64,000 nucleotides of DNA from ZC4RG17 sp036380875 (GTDB lineage: Bacteria > Actinomycetota > Acidimicrobiia > Spongiisociales > ZC4RG35): NCBI GenBank assembly GCA_036380875.1, contig DASVDX010000080.1, positions 1-64,000 on the forward strand, written 5' to 3'. Within the stretch, counting starts at the first letter, position 1; each line of letters begins with the position of its first letter. Positions 1 through 8,531 of this stretch are shown piece by piece. The translations under genes and the position numbers were made by a program. The notes under the pieces were generated by a model. The model was not told the DNA's origin and ran no database searches. It saw only the letters and a program-made list of their open reading frames with translations.

Positions 1-1056
1 GAGGGTGTGGTGGTACCGGCACAACAAAATCAGGTTGTCGAGGTCGGTGGGGCCGTGGTGTTGCCACCAGGATTGGATGTGGTGGGCGTCGCACCAGGTG
101 GTGGGGCGGCGGCAGCCGGGGAACCGGCAATGCCGATCCCTGAGCCGTAACGCTCTCCATTGGGCGGGACTGACGGTTCTCCGGGTGCGGCCTAGGTCGA
201 GGATTTCTGAGTTGGGGCCGGTGATGAGCCGGCATATCTGGGCGTCACACGCCAGGCGCCGGGCGTCTTCTGGTCGCAGGAACGTCCCATCCAGATACTC
301 CGACCTGCCTTCGGGTTTGTCGCCGGTGAGGGTGTTCCAGTCGATGAGGGCGGTGAGGTGGGGCCGGTTCCCATGATCAGTCGCCGCCGCACCGGAGTCG
401 AGGTGGCGTCGGGCTAGTTCGGTGAGGGCCTCACCCCGCCGTACCGACGCCTGTCCCAGCTGGTCTTTGGGGGTGGATTCCACGGCTTCTGACATCAACC
501 CGTCCAAAGCCGCCGACAGGACCCGAAACGACTCCCGGTCCAGATCACCATCCAGGCGCCCCCTCCCACCCATCGTTTCCGACAGATACACCCGCGACGG
601 CTCCTCTTCCTCTTGGGGGTCGTCGGGTTCTTGGTGGAGATGGCACCAATGCTGCACCGCCCGACGCGTATCCGAAACCGACAACCCGCTCACAGCCTCC
701 ACCAGAGCTTCCTCGTCCGAAGCGAATGGGTCGGGGAACCGGTGCTGGGCGAACGCCAACACCACCGCCTGATCGAAACTCAGTTTGCCCGAAGCCACCG
801 CCCCCCACGTGAGCCGCATGGGTTCGAGGGAGCGGGCCAGGAACACCTCCCGCCGCGCCCGACGGGCCGACATGCCACACCGATGCATCAGAAACGCCGC
901 CGTCGACGTGTGACCGTCGTAATCGAACCCCCGCTCCCGGTCCAAACGAGCGACCCTGACCAAAAACCTCAACCGGTGGGCCGTCAGATCGTCCCAGGCT
1001 TCGGCGACTTCATCCATCGCCACATTCCCCCTGGTATCGAACGACTGTTCGATCAT
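1..1056 (-). CDS. DUF222/HNH endonuclease-domain protein (13E12 family), partial
   Basis: The reading frame is open for 352 codons from an ATG at 1056 to the left edge, so the C-terminus lies outside the window. Residues about 10-230 look like the DUF222 helical domain with many Arg and Glu. The end of the visible part carries an HNH nuclease signature: a CRFPGCRRPTTWCDAHHI stretch followed by DNLILLCRYHH. These proteins are multicopy and typical of Actinobacteria; their biological role is not established, and mobility or defence is often suggested. A second in-frame ATG at 1017 is a possible alternative start. A 50-bp gap separates it from the oxidase operon. Confidence 0.85.
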   Translation of the reverse strand, partial: MIEQSFDTRGNVAMDEVAEAWDDLTAHRLRFLVRVARLDRERGFDYDGHTSTAAFLMHRCGMSARRARREVFLARSLEPMRLTWGAVASGKLSFDQAVVLAFAQHRFPDPFASDEEALVEAVSGLSVSDTRRAVQHWCHLHQEPDDPQEEEEPSRVYLSETMGGRGRLDGDLDRESFRVLSAALDGLMSEAVESTPKDQLGQASVRRGEALTELARRHLDSGAAATDHGNRPHLTALIDWNTLTGDKPEGRSEYLDGTFLRPEDARRLACDAQICRLITGPNSEILDLGRTRRTVSPAQWRALRLRDRHCRFPGCRRPTTWCDAHHIQSWWQHHGPTDLDNLILLCRYHHTL

Positions 1057-1106
1057 GCCCCCAAGCTACAAGACCACAAGGACAGAAACCGGAGGGCTGT
1101 CGACTG

Positions 1107-1424
1107 TCAGGCGCCGCGGATGACGATGATGCCCATCGCCGCCAGCACGACGCCGTAGACGCCGAGCGCCAGGATGAAACCGGCGACGAAGAAGCGGTTG
1201 AGCAAGGGACGCTCGAACCGCAGGTGCATGTACCAGCCGACCACGATCACGAACTTGAGCAGCGCCAGGATGAGCAGCAGCACCACGTTGATGCCGCCCA
1301 AGTCGAGTGCGTTGTCGATGTAGAACAGCGACACCTCGATGGCGGTGAGCACCGCCAGCAGCGCGGCGATCTTCCAGTACTGGCCGATCGATGGGTGCTG
1401 TGGATGATGAGTGTCGCTGGCCAT
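1107..1424 (-). CDS. Cytochrome c oxidase subunit IV (prokaryotic Cox4/CyoD-like)
   Basis: This 105-residue protein has three predicted membrane helices (roughly residues 18-36, 43-65 and 76-100) and the family pattern of a hydrophobic stretch ending in a WYMHLRFE loop. It is the small accessory subunit that stabilises haem-copper oxidases. The ATG at 1424 overlaps the ctaE stop by one base, so translation is probably coupled, and it is the last gene of the ctaC-ctaD-ctaE operon. The start is chosen by that overlap, since the open frame continues further upstream. Confidence 0.88.
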   Translation of the reverse strand: MASDTHHPQHPSIGQYWKIAALLAVLTAIEVSLFYIDNALDLGGINVVLLLILALLKFVIVVGWYMHLRFERPLLNRFFVAGFILALGVYGVVLAAMGIIVIRGA

Positions 1425-2044
1425 CAAACCCTCGCGGCGTCGATCAGATAGACGACGGTGAAGATCACGATCCAGATGATGTCGACGAAGTGCCAGTAGA
1501 GGCCCACCATCTCGACGTTCATCCCCTTCTCTTCGGAAAGGCGTCCCTTGAACCGGGAGATGCCCCACAGCGAGAGGAGCATGAACACGCCGATCGCCAC
1601 GTGCAGGCCGTGGAAGCCGGTGAGCATATAGAAGGCCGATGCCACCGGGTTGGTGGTCAGCTTCATGTCGTAGTGGACGATGAACTCGGTGAACTCGAAG
1701 AACTGGCCGGCGAGGAACACCGAGCCCAGTGCGGCCGTGGCGAAGAGCCACGTGCGGGCCTGCGGCTGGTCGTCACGGGCGACGGCGTTGTGGGCCAGGA
1801 CCATCGTCAACGAGCTCATCAGCAGCACGAAGGAGCTCACCGAGGTGAACGGGATGTCGTAGATCTCGCGGGGATAGATGTTGAAGCCCGTCCGGTTCGA
1901 ATACAGCAGGTAGTTGGTGATCAGAGCGCCGAAGAACAGGAACTCGGAGCTCAGGAACAACCACATGCCGAGCTTGCGATTGTCGACACCGGTCGACTCG
2001 TGCTCGGCGTGGCCGTGGGCTTCGGGGTGGACTACCTCGGCCAT
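1424..2044 (-). CDS. ctaE: Cytochrome c oxidase subunit III
   Basis: This 206-residue membrane protein has about five helices and the subunit III hallmarks: KLGMWLFLSSEFLFFGAL near the N-terminus, the FTGFHGLHV-type motif (here LTGFHGLHVAIG) and the C-terminal VGLYWHFVDIIWI. Subunit III supports proton-pumping stability of the oxidase core. Start and stop overlap ctaD and the subunit IV gene by one base each, indicating tight operon coupling. The His-rich N-terminus (EAHGHAEH) is variable in the family. Confidence 0.96.
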   Translation of the reverse strand: MAEVVHPEAHGHAEHESTGVDNRKLGMWLFLSSEFLFFGALITNYLLYSNRTGFNIYPREIYDIPFTSVSSFVLLMSSLTMVLAHNAVARDDQPQARTWLFATAALGSVFLAGQFFEFTEFIVHYDMKLTTNPVASAFYMLTGFHGLHVAIGVFMLLSLWGISRFKGRLSEEKGMNVEMVGLYWHFVDIIWIVIFTVVYLIDAARV

Positions 2045-4065
2045 CAGTGCGCCTCCGCCGGTTCCAGGTGGTCGGGCGTGTGGTCTTCGGGCTCGTCTTC
2101 GAGCGGTTCGATACCCCAGCCGATGAACGCCGCCATGGCCAGGACCACGCCGACGCCGATCAGCGCCTTACCCCACGCGGTCGTGTGATAGATGATCCCG
2201 TAGCCGATGATCGTGACCGACAAGCCCACGAGGAACGGGAAATACGAGGGGTTGGGGAGGTGGATCGGCTGCGGCGGGTTGTTGCCGAGATACTCGAGGT
2301 CGGCGACGAGTTGATCCGCCTCGGGTCGGCGCACTGCCCGGCCCTCTTCGTCCTCCGTGTACTTCTGGCGCCAGAAGTCGTCCAGCGACTCGACGACCGG
2401 CGGGACGGCGAAGTTGTACTCGGGAGTGGGGTTGGGGATGGTCCATTCGACGGTGCGGGCATCCCACGGATCCAGGCCCGAGGGCTCGCCGTGGGTCTTC
2501 GAGCGCCACCAGTTGTACATGAAGACCAGGATCGACAGGGCGATGATGAACGCTCCCACGGTCTCGATCTGGTTCCACGTCTCGAGGCCGGCTTCTTCGG
2601 CGTACTTCCACGTCCGGCGGACCATGCCCTGCAGGCCGAGCCAATGCATCGGGGCGAACGTCATGTTCATGCCGATGAGCATCAGCCAGAAGTGGATCTT
2701 GCCGAGAGTCTCGTTCATGACCCGGCCGCGCAACTTGGGATACCAGTAGTAGAGGCCGGAGAACAGGCCGAAGATGGCGCCGCCGAACAGCACGTAGTGG
2801 AAGTGGGCGACGATGTAGTAGGTGTCGGTCTGCTGCCAGTCGGACGGCACCACGGCGTGGGTGACACCGGAAAGGCCGCCGATGACGAACATCGCCACGA
2901 AGCCGATCGAGAAGAGCATCGGCGTCTTGAGGCGGATCCTCCCGAGCCACATCGTGCCGAGCCAGTTGAAGATCTTGATGCCGGTGGGAACGGCGATCGT
3001 CATCGTGGCAAGGCCGAACGCGGCCTGGGCGACCGGGCTGATGCCCGAGGAGAACATGTGGTGGGCCCAGACCCCGAAGCCGAGGAAAGCGATGGCGGCG
3101 CCGGCGAACACGACCGCCGAGTAGCCGAACAGCGGCTTGCGGCTGAACGTCGGGATCACCTCGGAGACGATCCCCATGGCAGGCAGGATGAGGATGTACA
3201 CCTCGGGGTGGCCGAAGAGCCAGAACAGGTGCTGCCAGAGGACGGGGTCGCCGCCGTTGGAAGCCTGGAAGAAGGTGCTGCCGAACTGACGGTCGAACGT
3301 CGCCATGAAGAGGGCCACGGCGATGATCGGGAGGGAGAAGAGCAGCAGGAAGGCGACGACGGTCGTCATCCACGAGAACACCGGCATGCGCAGGAGGCGC
3401 ATCCCCTTGGCTCGCATGTTGAAAACGGTGACGAGGAAGTTCACCGAGGAGATCAGCGAGGAGAGGCCGAGGATCTGGAGCCCCATCGACCAGTAGTCCA
3501 TGGCCGTCCCCGTGGAATAGAACGGCCCGGCGTGGGGCTGGTAGCCGAACCATCCGCCGTTCGGCGAGTCGGCGAGGAAGTTGAGAGCCCCCGGTCCGCC
3601 GTTGATGGGGATGTTGCCGGCCACCCCGTCGGGGGTGATGGGAGCGAACGCCGTCCCGAAGAGGAAGGACGAGTAGAGGAGGATCGCCCCGAAGACGAAC
3701 ACCCACCAAGACAGGGCGTTCAGCCGGGGGAACGCCACGTCCCTGGCTCCCAACTGGAGGGGCAGGAGGTAGTTGAAGAACGCCGCCGACGCCGGCATGA
3801 CGAAGAGGAAGATCATCGTCGTGCCGTGCATCGTGAACAGCGAGTTGTAGGCACCGGCGGTGAGGAACTCGGAATTGGCCTGCGCCAGATGGACGCGCAG
3901 GAGCAGCGCCTCGATGCCTCCGAGGATGAAGAACAGGAACGCGGCGTAGCCGTACATGATCCCGATCCGCTTGTGGTCGACGGAGGTGATCCAGGACCAC
4001 AGGCCGGTCTCCGACCGGGGCTTGCGATAGATGGTTGTGACAGGCCGGGCGGCTACGTCAGTCAC
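2044..4065 (-). CDS. ctaD: Cytochrome c oxidase subunit I (A1-type haem-copper oxidase)
   Basis: This 673-residue catalytic subunit reduces O2 to water and pumps protons. It contains the haem/CuB region FGHPEVYILILP, WAHHMF and VAHFHYVL. The Glu in GHPEVY places it in the A1 type. The core of about 12 helices ends near residue 545. A C-terminal extension (about 550-673) adds two further helices (about 605-650) and an acidic, His-rich tail. The start is GTG, preceded by an AAGGGG ribosome site. A gap of 36 bases separates it from ctaC upstream, and ctaE follows with a 1-base overlap. Confidence 0.97.
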   Translation of the reverse strand: MTDVAARPVTTIYRKPRSETGLWSWITSVDHKRIGIMYGYAAFLFFILGGIEALLLRVHLAQANSEFLTAGAYNSLFTMHGTTMIFLFVMPASAAFFNYLLPLQLGARDVAFPRLNALSWWVFVFGAILLYSSFLFGTAFAPITPDGVAGNIPINGGPGALNFLADSPNGGWFGYQPHAGPFYSTGTAMDYWSMGLQILGLSSLISSVNFLVTVFNMRAKGMRLLRMPVFSWMTTVVAFLLLFSLPIIAVALFMATFDRQFGSTFFQASNGGDPVLWQHLFWLFGHPEVYILILPAMGIVSEVIPTFSRKPLFGYSAVVFAGAAIAFLGFGVWAHHMFSSGISPVAQAAFGLATMTIAVPTGIKIFNWLGTMWLGRIRLKTPMLFSIGFVAMFVIGGLSGVTHAVVPSDWQQTDTYYIVAHFHYVLFGGAIFGLFSGLYYWYPKLRGRVMNETLGKIHFWLMLIGMNMTFAPMHWLGLQGMVRRTWKYAEEAGLETWNQIETVGAFIIALSILVFMYNWWRSKTHGEPSGLDPWDARTVEWTIPNPTPEYNFAVPPVVESLDDFWRQKYTEDEEGRAVRRPEADQLVADLEYLGNNPPQPIHLPNPSYFPFLVGLSVTIIGYGIIYHTTAWGKALIGVGVVLAMAAFIGWGIEPLEDEPEDHTPDHLEPAEAH

Positions 4066-4101
4066 GGTGACCCCTTCGACGGCTCACGTCTCGTGTACTC
4101 C

Positions 4102-5199
4102 TCATTCCAACGTCTTCAGCCAGGCGATCAAATTGTCGATCTCCGCCTCAGTCAAGCCGAGATCGGGCATGTAGCTGCCCGGTTTGACCGACGGCGGATC
4201 GGCCAGCCAACGCTTCAGGGCGGTGTCGTAGTCCTCCCCGGCTTCGGGGAGCGTGGCCCCGGCGAACATCGTGCGGTATTGGTCGGAGAAGTGCGTCAGG
4301 TTGGGACCGTTGAAGGTCTCTCGGGCGATGATGTTGTCGGGGACGTTGCGGTCGTTGTCCGCGAAGTCGACCGAATGGCACTGCACGCACCCGGCGTTGA
4401 GGAACACTTGCAGGCCTTCGTCGGCCGGCGTCCCTTCCTCGGGCACCGCCGCAGGCTCCAATTGGCGGGCGATCCAGGCATCGAAGTCATCGGCCGCAAC
4501 CGCCACGACGTGAGCCCGCATCAGCGAGTGGGACAGCCCGCAGTACTCGGCGCAGTGGGCGTAGTACGTCCCGGGCTCGTCGGCCTGCAGGCGCAGCACC
4601 TGCTCCTGGCCGGGAATCAGGTAGCGCTTGCCGTTGAGCTTCGGCACCCAGAAGTTGTGAATGACGTCCTCCGACGACAAGACGGCACACACTTCTTCGT
4701 CCGCCGGAATCACCATCGAGTTGGCGGTCTCGATCTCAGCACCGTCGGGGATCCCTTCGATGTTCGAGTACCGGAACTCGAACCACCACTGGTGAGCGAT
4801 GACCTCTATCCGCATGGCGTCGGGCGAGCATTCGGTGAGGTCGAACACCGTGCGCACCGTGGGGACGGCGATGGTGGCGAGGATCAGGGCGGGGATGACC
4901 GTCCAGATCACTTCCAGCTTGGCGTTGCCGTGGATCTGCTTGGCCTCCTTGCGGCCGGGGCGATCCCGGAAGAAGACTGCGGCGGCGATGATCGCCAGCT
5001 GCACCAAGAAGAAGATCCCCACGGCGATCCAAAAGACCGGCCAGAAGAGGCTGTCGATCTGGCGGGCGAAAGGCCCTTTCGGGTCCAACGAATTGAGGGG
5101 AGCGTCCTCCACGTCGGGCGCGATGAGCTGGCACGCCGACAGCACGAGCGCCAGGAGGACCAGACCTGCGAGTCGGAGAGATCGGAGTCGGGATCTCAT
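4102..5199 (-). CDS. ctaC: Cytochrome c oxidase subunit II fused to cytochrome c (caa3 type)
   Basis: This 365-residue lipoprotein has a signal peptide ending in the lipobox LSAC (Cys23), two helices (about 50-75 and 95-115), and a cupredoxin domain with the CuA ligands in VIHNFW and CAEYCGLSHSLM. From about residue 250 a class I cytochrome c follows, with haem motif CVQCH and a probable Met ligand in GSYMPDLG. The fusion defines a caa3 oxidase, which can take electrons without a separate soluble cytochrome. It is the first gene of the oxidase operon and is divergent from ctaB. The nearby lgt gene could supply the lipid modification. Confidence 0.97.
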   Translation of the reverse strand: MRSRLRSLRLAGLVLLALVLSACQLIAPDVEDAPLNSLDPKGPFARQIDSLFWPVFWIAVGIFFLVQLAIIAAAVFFRDRPGRKEAKQIHGNAKLEVIWTVIPALILATIAVPTVRTVFDLTECSPDAMRIEVIAHQWWFEFRYSNIEGIPDGAEIETANSMVIPADEEVCAVLSSEDVIHNFWVPKLNGKRYLIPGQEQVLRLQADEPGTYYAHCAEYCGLSHSLMRAHVVAVAADDFDAWIARQLEPAAVPEEGTPADEGLQVFLNAGCVQCHSVDFADNDRNVPDNIIARETFNGPNLTHFSDQYRTMFAGATLPEAGEDYDTALKRWLADPPSVKPGSYMPDLGLTEAEIDNLIAWLKTLE

Positions 5200-5316
5200 C
5201 GGGCCGCATCATACGGTGCGATCCGACCAGGCCCCAATCTGATCGGAGCTCTCGTCGCGGCGCCCGTCGACCCCGACTGTGGGGTATACCGGAAGGTCGG
5301 TACTCTGTCCGTCGCA

Positions 5317-6213
5317 GTGGATTCACCCAGCGTCGTCATCGCCGAGCCGTCGATCAGGCGTGGAGTCATTCCCGCCTACTTCGCTCTCACCAAACCCCGC
5401 ATCATCGAACTGTTGTTGATCACGACGGTCCCGGCCATGGTGCTGGCAGCAGGCGGCTGGCCCGGGTGGTGGCCGGTTCTGGCGACGTTGATCGGCGGCT
5501 CGCTGTCGGCAGGTGGGGCCAACGCCATCAACAACTGGTTCGACCGGGACATCGACGAGGTCATGCGGCGCACGCGACGCCGGCCGCTTCCCCGCCACGA
5601 GATCGAGCCGGTCGCGGCTCTTCGCTTCGGGATCGTCCTCGGAGCCGCGGGATTCGTTTGGCTGTGGGCGTTCACGAACTTGCTGGCGGCGGCGCTGTCG
5701 ACGGCTGCCCTTCTCTTCTATGTCCTGGTCTACACGATCGGGTTGAAGCGGCGCACGGCCCAGAACATCGTGATCGGGGGCGCCGCCGGAGCCGTCCCGC
5801 CCCTCGTCGGGTGGGCGGCGGTCACCGGAGAGTTGGGGTTGCCCGCCTGGGTGCTGTTCGCCTTGGTCTTCTACTGGACGCCACCCCACTTCTGGGCCCT
5901 CGCCCTCCGCTTCGAGGACGACTACGCCAAGGCCGGCGTGCCGATGTTGCCCGTTGTGCGCGGCACGAAGCAGACCATCCAGTCGATCCTTCTCTACTCG
6001 GTGACCATGGTGCTCCTCTCGCTGCTCCTGGTCCCGGTGGGGCGGATGGGCTGGATCTACCTGGTGGCGGCCATCGCCAGCGGCGGCTGGTTCCTGTGGA
6101 GCGCCTGGAGGGTCAGCCGGGAGCCGGCGCGGGCGATGAAGCTGTTCACGGACTCGACCGTCTATCTGGCGGTGCTGTTCGCAGCCGTGGCCGTCGATGT
6201 GTTCGTGCGATGA
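5317..6213 (+). CDS. ctaB: Protohaem IX farnesyltransferase (haem O synthase)
   Basis: This 298-residue UbiA-family prenyltransferase attaches farnesyl to haem B on the way to haem A for the oxidase next door. It shows the prenyl-diphosphate motif NNWFDRDIDEVM, the RRTRRRPLP loop and YWTPPHFWALA, with about nine membrane helices. The GTG at 5317 is chosen because it gives the usual short N-terminus before the conserved YFALTKPRI. The same frame stays open far upstream across ctaC and ctaD, but that part is antisense and not coding. The stop overlaps the next small gene by four bases (ATGA). Confidence 0.95.
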   Translation: MDSPSVVIAEPSIRRGVIPAYFALTKPRIIELLLITTVPAMVLAAGGWPGWWPVLATLIGGSLSAGGANAINNWFDRDIDEVMRRTRRRPLPRHEIEPVAALRFGIVLGAAGFVWLWAFTNLLAAALSTAALLFYVLVYTIGLKRRTAQNIVIGGAAGAVPPLVGWAAVTGELGLPAWVLFALVFYWTPPHFWALALRFEDDYAKAGVPMLPVVRGTKQTIQSILLYSVTMVLLSLLLVPVGRMGWIYLVAAIASGGWFLWSAWRVSREPARAMKLFTDSTVYLAVLFAAVAVDVFVR

Positions 6214-6311
6214 CCGACGGCATCATCTTCTTCCTGGTGTGGGTGTTCCCCCCGATCGTGGTGGCACTGCTGGTCTGGAAGGCGGTCCGAGCGAGAGGTG
6301 ACCGCCCATGA
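6210..6311 (+). CDS. Small single-helix membrane protein, 33 residues
   Basis: This short gene is locked between ctaB and lgt by 4-base ATGA overlaps at both ends (6210-6213 and 6308-6311), which is the main evidence that it is translated. The peptide has one hydrophobic helix (about residues 4-24, with a Pro-Pro in the middle) and a basic tail KAVRARGDRP, so the C-terminus should face the cytoplasm. Its size and position suggest an accessory peptide of oxidase assembly or lipoprotein biogenesis, but that is inference; I do not recognise a family. Confidence 0.65.
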   Translation: MTDGIIFFLVWVFPPIVVALLVWKAVRARGDRP

Positions 6312-7264
6312 TGGCTGCCATCTCCTACCCCCCGATTCCCCTGTTCGATGTGGGACCTCTCACCCTGTCCCTGCACGGGGTGTTCGCGGCCATCGGTTTC
6401 ATGGTCGGCGCCTGGGTGGCCACGGGTGAGGTCCGTAGGCGCGGGCTCGACACCGAGGCCTACCAGTCGGCTTTGACCTGGGGCCTCATCGGAGCGCTCA
6501 TCGGGGCACGCTATCTCACCACGCCCGCCGCTCTGTTCGCCGGGGTGCCGTTGCTCGATGCCCTGAATCCGTTCGGGGGGAACTTCTCGATCATGGGCGG
6601 GTTCGTCGGGGGAATCGTGGGTGGGCTGCTGCGCATGCGAAAGCTCGGTCTCCCGATGCTCCAGACGCTGGATGCTTCCAGCTTCGGTCTGGCGTTGGGC
6701 ACCGTGGTGGGCCGGATCGGCGACCTCGCCATCGTCGAGCACCTGGGACGGCCCACGACCGCTGCCTGGGGTTATGGCGTCAAGCCCGGCTTCGACCTCG
6801 CCCCCCAGCACGACATCCTGGAGTGCACGGCCGCCCAAGCGTTGCCCAGCGGCTTCTGTCCGGTCCCGAACCTGGGGTCGATCGCCGCCGGCGCCCAGGA
6901 CGGCATCTACCACCACGTCGCCGCCTACGACTTGATCGGAGCCGGGATCCTCCTCGGTGTCCTCTATCTGGTCAGCCGCCGTTTCCAGCTCCCGGTGGGG
7001 CGTCTCTTCTTCCTCTGGGTGGCGTGGTACGGGTTCCAGCGCTTCCTCCTCGACTCGTTGCGGTATGGCCTGGGGGACGCCACCATCGGCTCCTTCACGT
7101 GGAACCAGTTGTCCGGGCTGGCGGCGGGAGTCGGCGGGCTGGTGATGATGTGGGCCGTCGGCCGTTGGCCCCAACCGGAACCGGCGACAGAGGTCGGATC
7201 CGGTGAGCCGGATGTCGACTCGGAGGAGCCGGAGGTCGGCAGCCGCCAGATCGAAGACGACTGA
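6308..7264 (+). CDS. lgt: Prolipoprotein diacylglyceryl transferase
   Basis: This 318-residue polytopic protein has the Lgt signature GRIGDLAIVEHLGRPT, the conserved N-terminal LHGVFAAIGF segment, GALIGARY, and SIMGGFVGGIVGG. It would transfer diacylglycerol from phosphatidylglycerol to the lipobox Cys of prolipoproteins such as CtaC. Two ATGs stand in tandem at 6308 and 6311; the first overlaps the upstream stop. The C-terminal 30 residues are acidic and low-complexity. In the signature the usual Asn pair is partly changed (GD-LAIVEH rather than GN-FxNxE), so activity is likely but not certain. Confidence 0.88.
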   Translation: MMAAISYPPIPLFDVGPLTLSLHGVFAAIGFMVGAWVATGEVRRRGLDTEAYQSALTWGLIGALIGARYLTTPAALFAGVPLLDALNPFGGNFSIMGGFVGGIVGGLLRMRKLGLPMLQTLDASSFGLALGTVVGRIGDLAIVEHLGRPTTAAWGYGVKPGFDLAPQHDILECTAAQALPSGFCPVPNLGSIAAGAQDGIYHHVAAYDLIGAGILLGVLYLVSRRFQLPVGRLFFLWVAWYGFQRFLLDSLRYGLGDATIGSFTWNQLSGLAAGVGGLVMMWAVGRWPQPEPATEVGSGEPDVDSEEPEVGSRQIEDD

Positions 7265-7270
7265 CGTCCC

Positions 7271-7299
7271 TTGCAGCTTCGGGGCATTGGTCGTACACT
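7271..7299 (+). promoter_or_regulatory. Putative sigma70-type promoter of the aroF/aroG leader
   Basis: TTGCAG (7271-7276) and TACACT (7294-7299) are separated by 17 bases, close to the housekeeping consensus. Transcription would start near 7306, about five bases before the leader peptide ATG at 7311, so the leader peptide would be translated from an almost leaderless transcript. Confidence 0.55.
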
Positions 7300-7310
7300 C
7301 GCCCTCGCAC

Positions 7311-7367
7311 ATGTCATCGCAGCGCTTCTACGGCTATTTCGTCTTTACCGGGCCCGGCCCGGGTTGA
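7311..7367 (+). CDS. Aromatic-amino-acid leader peptide (18 residues)
   Basis: The short frame encodes MSSQRFYGYFVFTGPGPG, with three Phe and two Tyr among seven residues (Phe6-Phe12). It lies 96 bases upstream of the DAHP synthase gene and is followed by mutually exclusive RNA hairpins. This is the classical architecture of transcription attenuation: when charged Phe-tRNA or Tyr-tRNA is scarce the ribosome stalls at 7326-7346 and leaves 7359-7366 free; when it is plentiful the ribosome runs to the stop at 7365 and covers that segment. Function is inferred from layout. Confidence 0.75.
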   Translation: MSSQRFYGYFVFTGPGPG

Positions 7368-7409
7368 CGTGATGGCCTGAGAAGCGCAGCACCCACCACA
7401 CCAACCCGG
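7359..7409 (+). promoter_or_regulatory. Putative antiterminator pairing of the aromatic attenuator
   Basis: CCGGGTTG (7359-7366, overlapping the leader stop codon) is exactly complementary to CAACCCGG (7402-7409). The right arm is also the left arm of the terminator hairpin at 7403-7427, so the two structures exclude each other. A ribosome finishing the leader peptide would block the left arm and favour termination. Confidence 0.65.
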
Positions 7410-7427
7410 AGCCGGACGCTCCGGGTT
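7403..7427 (+). terminator. Attenuator terminator hairpin before DAHP synthase
   Basis: A perfect 10-bp stem is formed by AACCCGGAGC (7403-7412) and GCTCCGGGTT (7418-7427) with a 5-base loop, followed by TCTCATTTC. The U-tract is poor, as is common in GC-rich actinobacteria. The position between leader peptide and gene points to conditional termination. Confidence 0.65.
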
Positions 7428-7463
7428 TCTCATTTCCCGGGGCGTCTTCGACAGGAGAAGACA

Positions 7464-8528
7464 ATGGAACGCAAGGCACACAAGTCCCCAGGGAAACCGA
7501 AGACCGTTGTAGCCGTTGGACCGGTGCGCATCGGTTTCGATGCGTTCCCGGTCATCGCCGGCCCCTGCGCCATCGAGTCGGAGGAACAGATCCGCGCCGT
7601 GGCCGAATCCGTCGCCGAATGTGGCGGGGCCATCCTCCGCGGCGGCGCCTGGAAGTCGACGTCTTCTCCGTACGGATTCCGCGGACTGGGCGAAGAGGCG
7701 GTCGACATGCTCGTGGCTGCGGGCAAGGATGCCGAGCTTCCCACCGTCACCCAGGTCCTCGAGGCGTCCCACGTCGAGAAGGTCGCCGGCAAGGTGGACA
7801 TGTTGGAGATCGCCTCCGGGAACATGCAGGACTTCGAGTTGTTGCGCGAGGCGGGCCGCTCGGGGATGCCGGTGCTGCTCCGTCGGGGCCCGTCGGCCAC
7901 AATCGACGAGTGGCTGTGGGCGGCCGAGTACCTCCTCGCCGAGGGCAACGACGACGTCGTCCTCGTCGAACGAGGCATTCGCACGTTCGGGGCGGTGGGC
8001 GGTGACACCCTCGACATCGGCGCCGTCCCCACCCTGAAGGAAACGACGCACCTGCCGGTGATCGTCGACCCCTCCCACAGCGCCGGCGGGCCCCTGCGAG
8101 TCAAGCCGCTGGCTCTTGCCGCCCAGGGTGTAGGGGCTGACGGGCTCATCGTCGAGGTCCATCCCAATCCCGAGGTCGCCCAGTCCTCCCAGTCCCAGAT
8201 CGGGATCGGAGGGTTCGAGGACCTCATGACCAGCCTCGGCATCTCCCGGGTGCGGCGCCACATCGACCAGATCGACCGCCAGATCGTGCGCCTGCTGGCC
8301 CGGCGCCAGGCTCTGTCGCTCGAGATCGGCAAGGTCAAGCAGGCGCGAGGGCTCCCGGTGCACATCCCCGATCGGGAGAGCGAGTTGCTCGATGTGGTCC
8401 GGGAAGAGGCCCGTCACCTGGGACTCGACGTGGACCACGTCCTCCAGTTGTTCGAACTGGTGCTGGCCGAGTCGCGCCGTCTCCAGCACGACATGCGGGC
8501 GTCGGAGCAGCCGGCAGCCGTCTCCTGA
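7464..8528 (+). CDS. aroF: DAHP synthase (type I-beta) fused to C-terminal chorismate mutase
   Basis: This 354-residue bifunctional enzyme belongs to the shikimate pathway. Residues about 15-262 form the DAHP synthase/KDPS-like barrel (PVIAGPCAIES, LRGGAWKSTSSPYGF, VLLRRGPSATIDEW, IVDPSHSAGG). Residues about 268-345 are an AroQ-type chorismate mutase helix bundle (RRHIDQIDRQIVRLLARRQALSLEIGKVK, split here by position). The domain order DAHPS then mutase is known for some type I-beta enzymes, where the mutase domain confers feedback control by prephenate or aromatic products. An AGGAGAAG ribosome site precedes the ATG. A Phe/Tyr attenuator lies upstream. The gene ends 3 bases from the convergent mrpG stop. 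Confidence 0.93.
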   Translation: MERKAHKSPGKPKTVVAVGPVRIGFDAFPVIAGPCAIESEEQIRAVAESVAECGGAILRGGAWKSTSSPYGFRGLGEEAVDMLVAAGKDAELPTVTQVLEASHVEKVAGKVDMLEIASGNMQDFELLREAGRSGMPVLLRRGPSATIDEWLWAAEYLLAEGNDDVVLVERGIRTFGAVGGDTLDIGAVPTLKETTHLPVIVDPSHSAGGPLRVKPLALAAQGVGADGLIVEVHPNPEVAQSSQSQIGIGGFEDLMTSLGISRVRRHIDQIDRQIVRLLARRQALSLEIGKVKQARGLPVHIPDRESELLDVVREEARHLGLDVDHVLQLFELVLAESRRLQHDMRASEQPAAVS

Positions 8529-8531
8529 CCG

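Noticed and set aside
1..1056. DUF222/HNH gene as part of a mobile element or homing intron.
   Set aside because: No repeats, integrase or inserted context can be seen in the visible part, and the family is common as a normal chromosomal gene in Actinobacteria.
2047..5316. A plus-strand frame open for over 1000 codons before ctaB, opposite ctaD and ctaC.
   Set aside because: Its composition is that of an antisense shadow of high-GC coding DNA (His/Arg/Asp/Glu-rich, no motifs). Only the ctaB part from 5317 shows family motifs.
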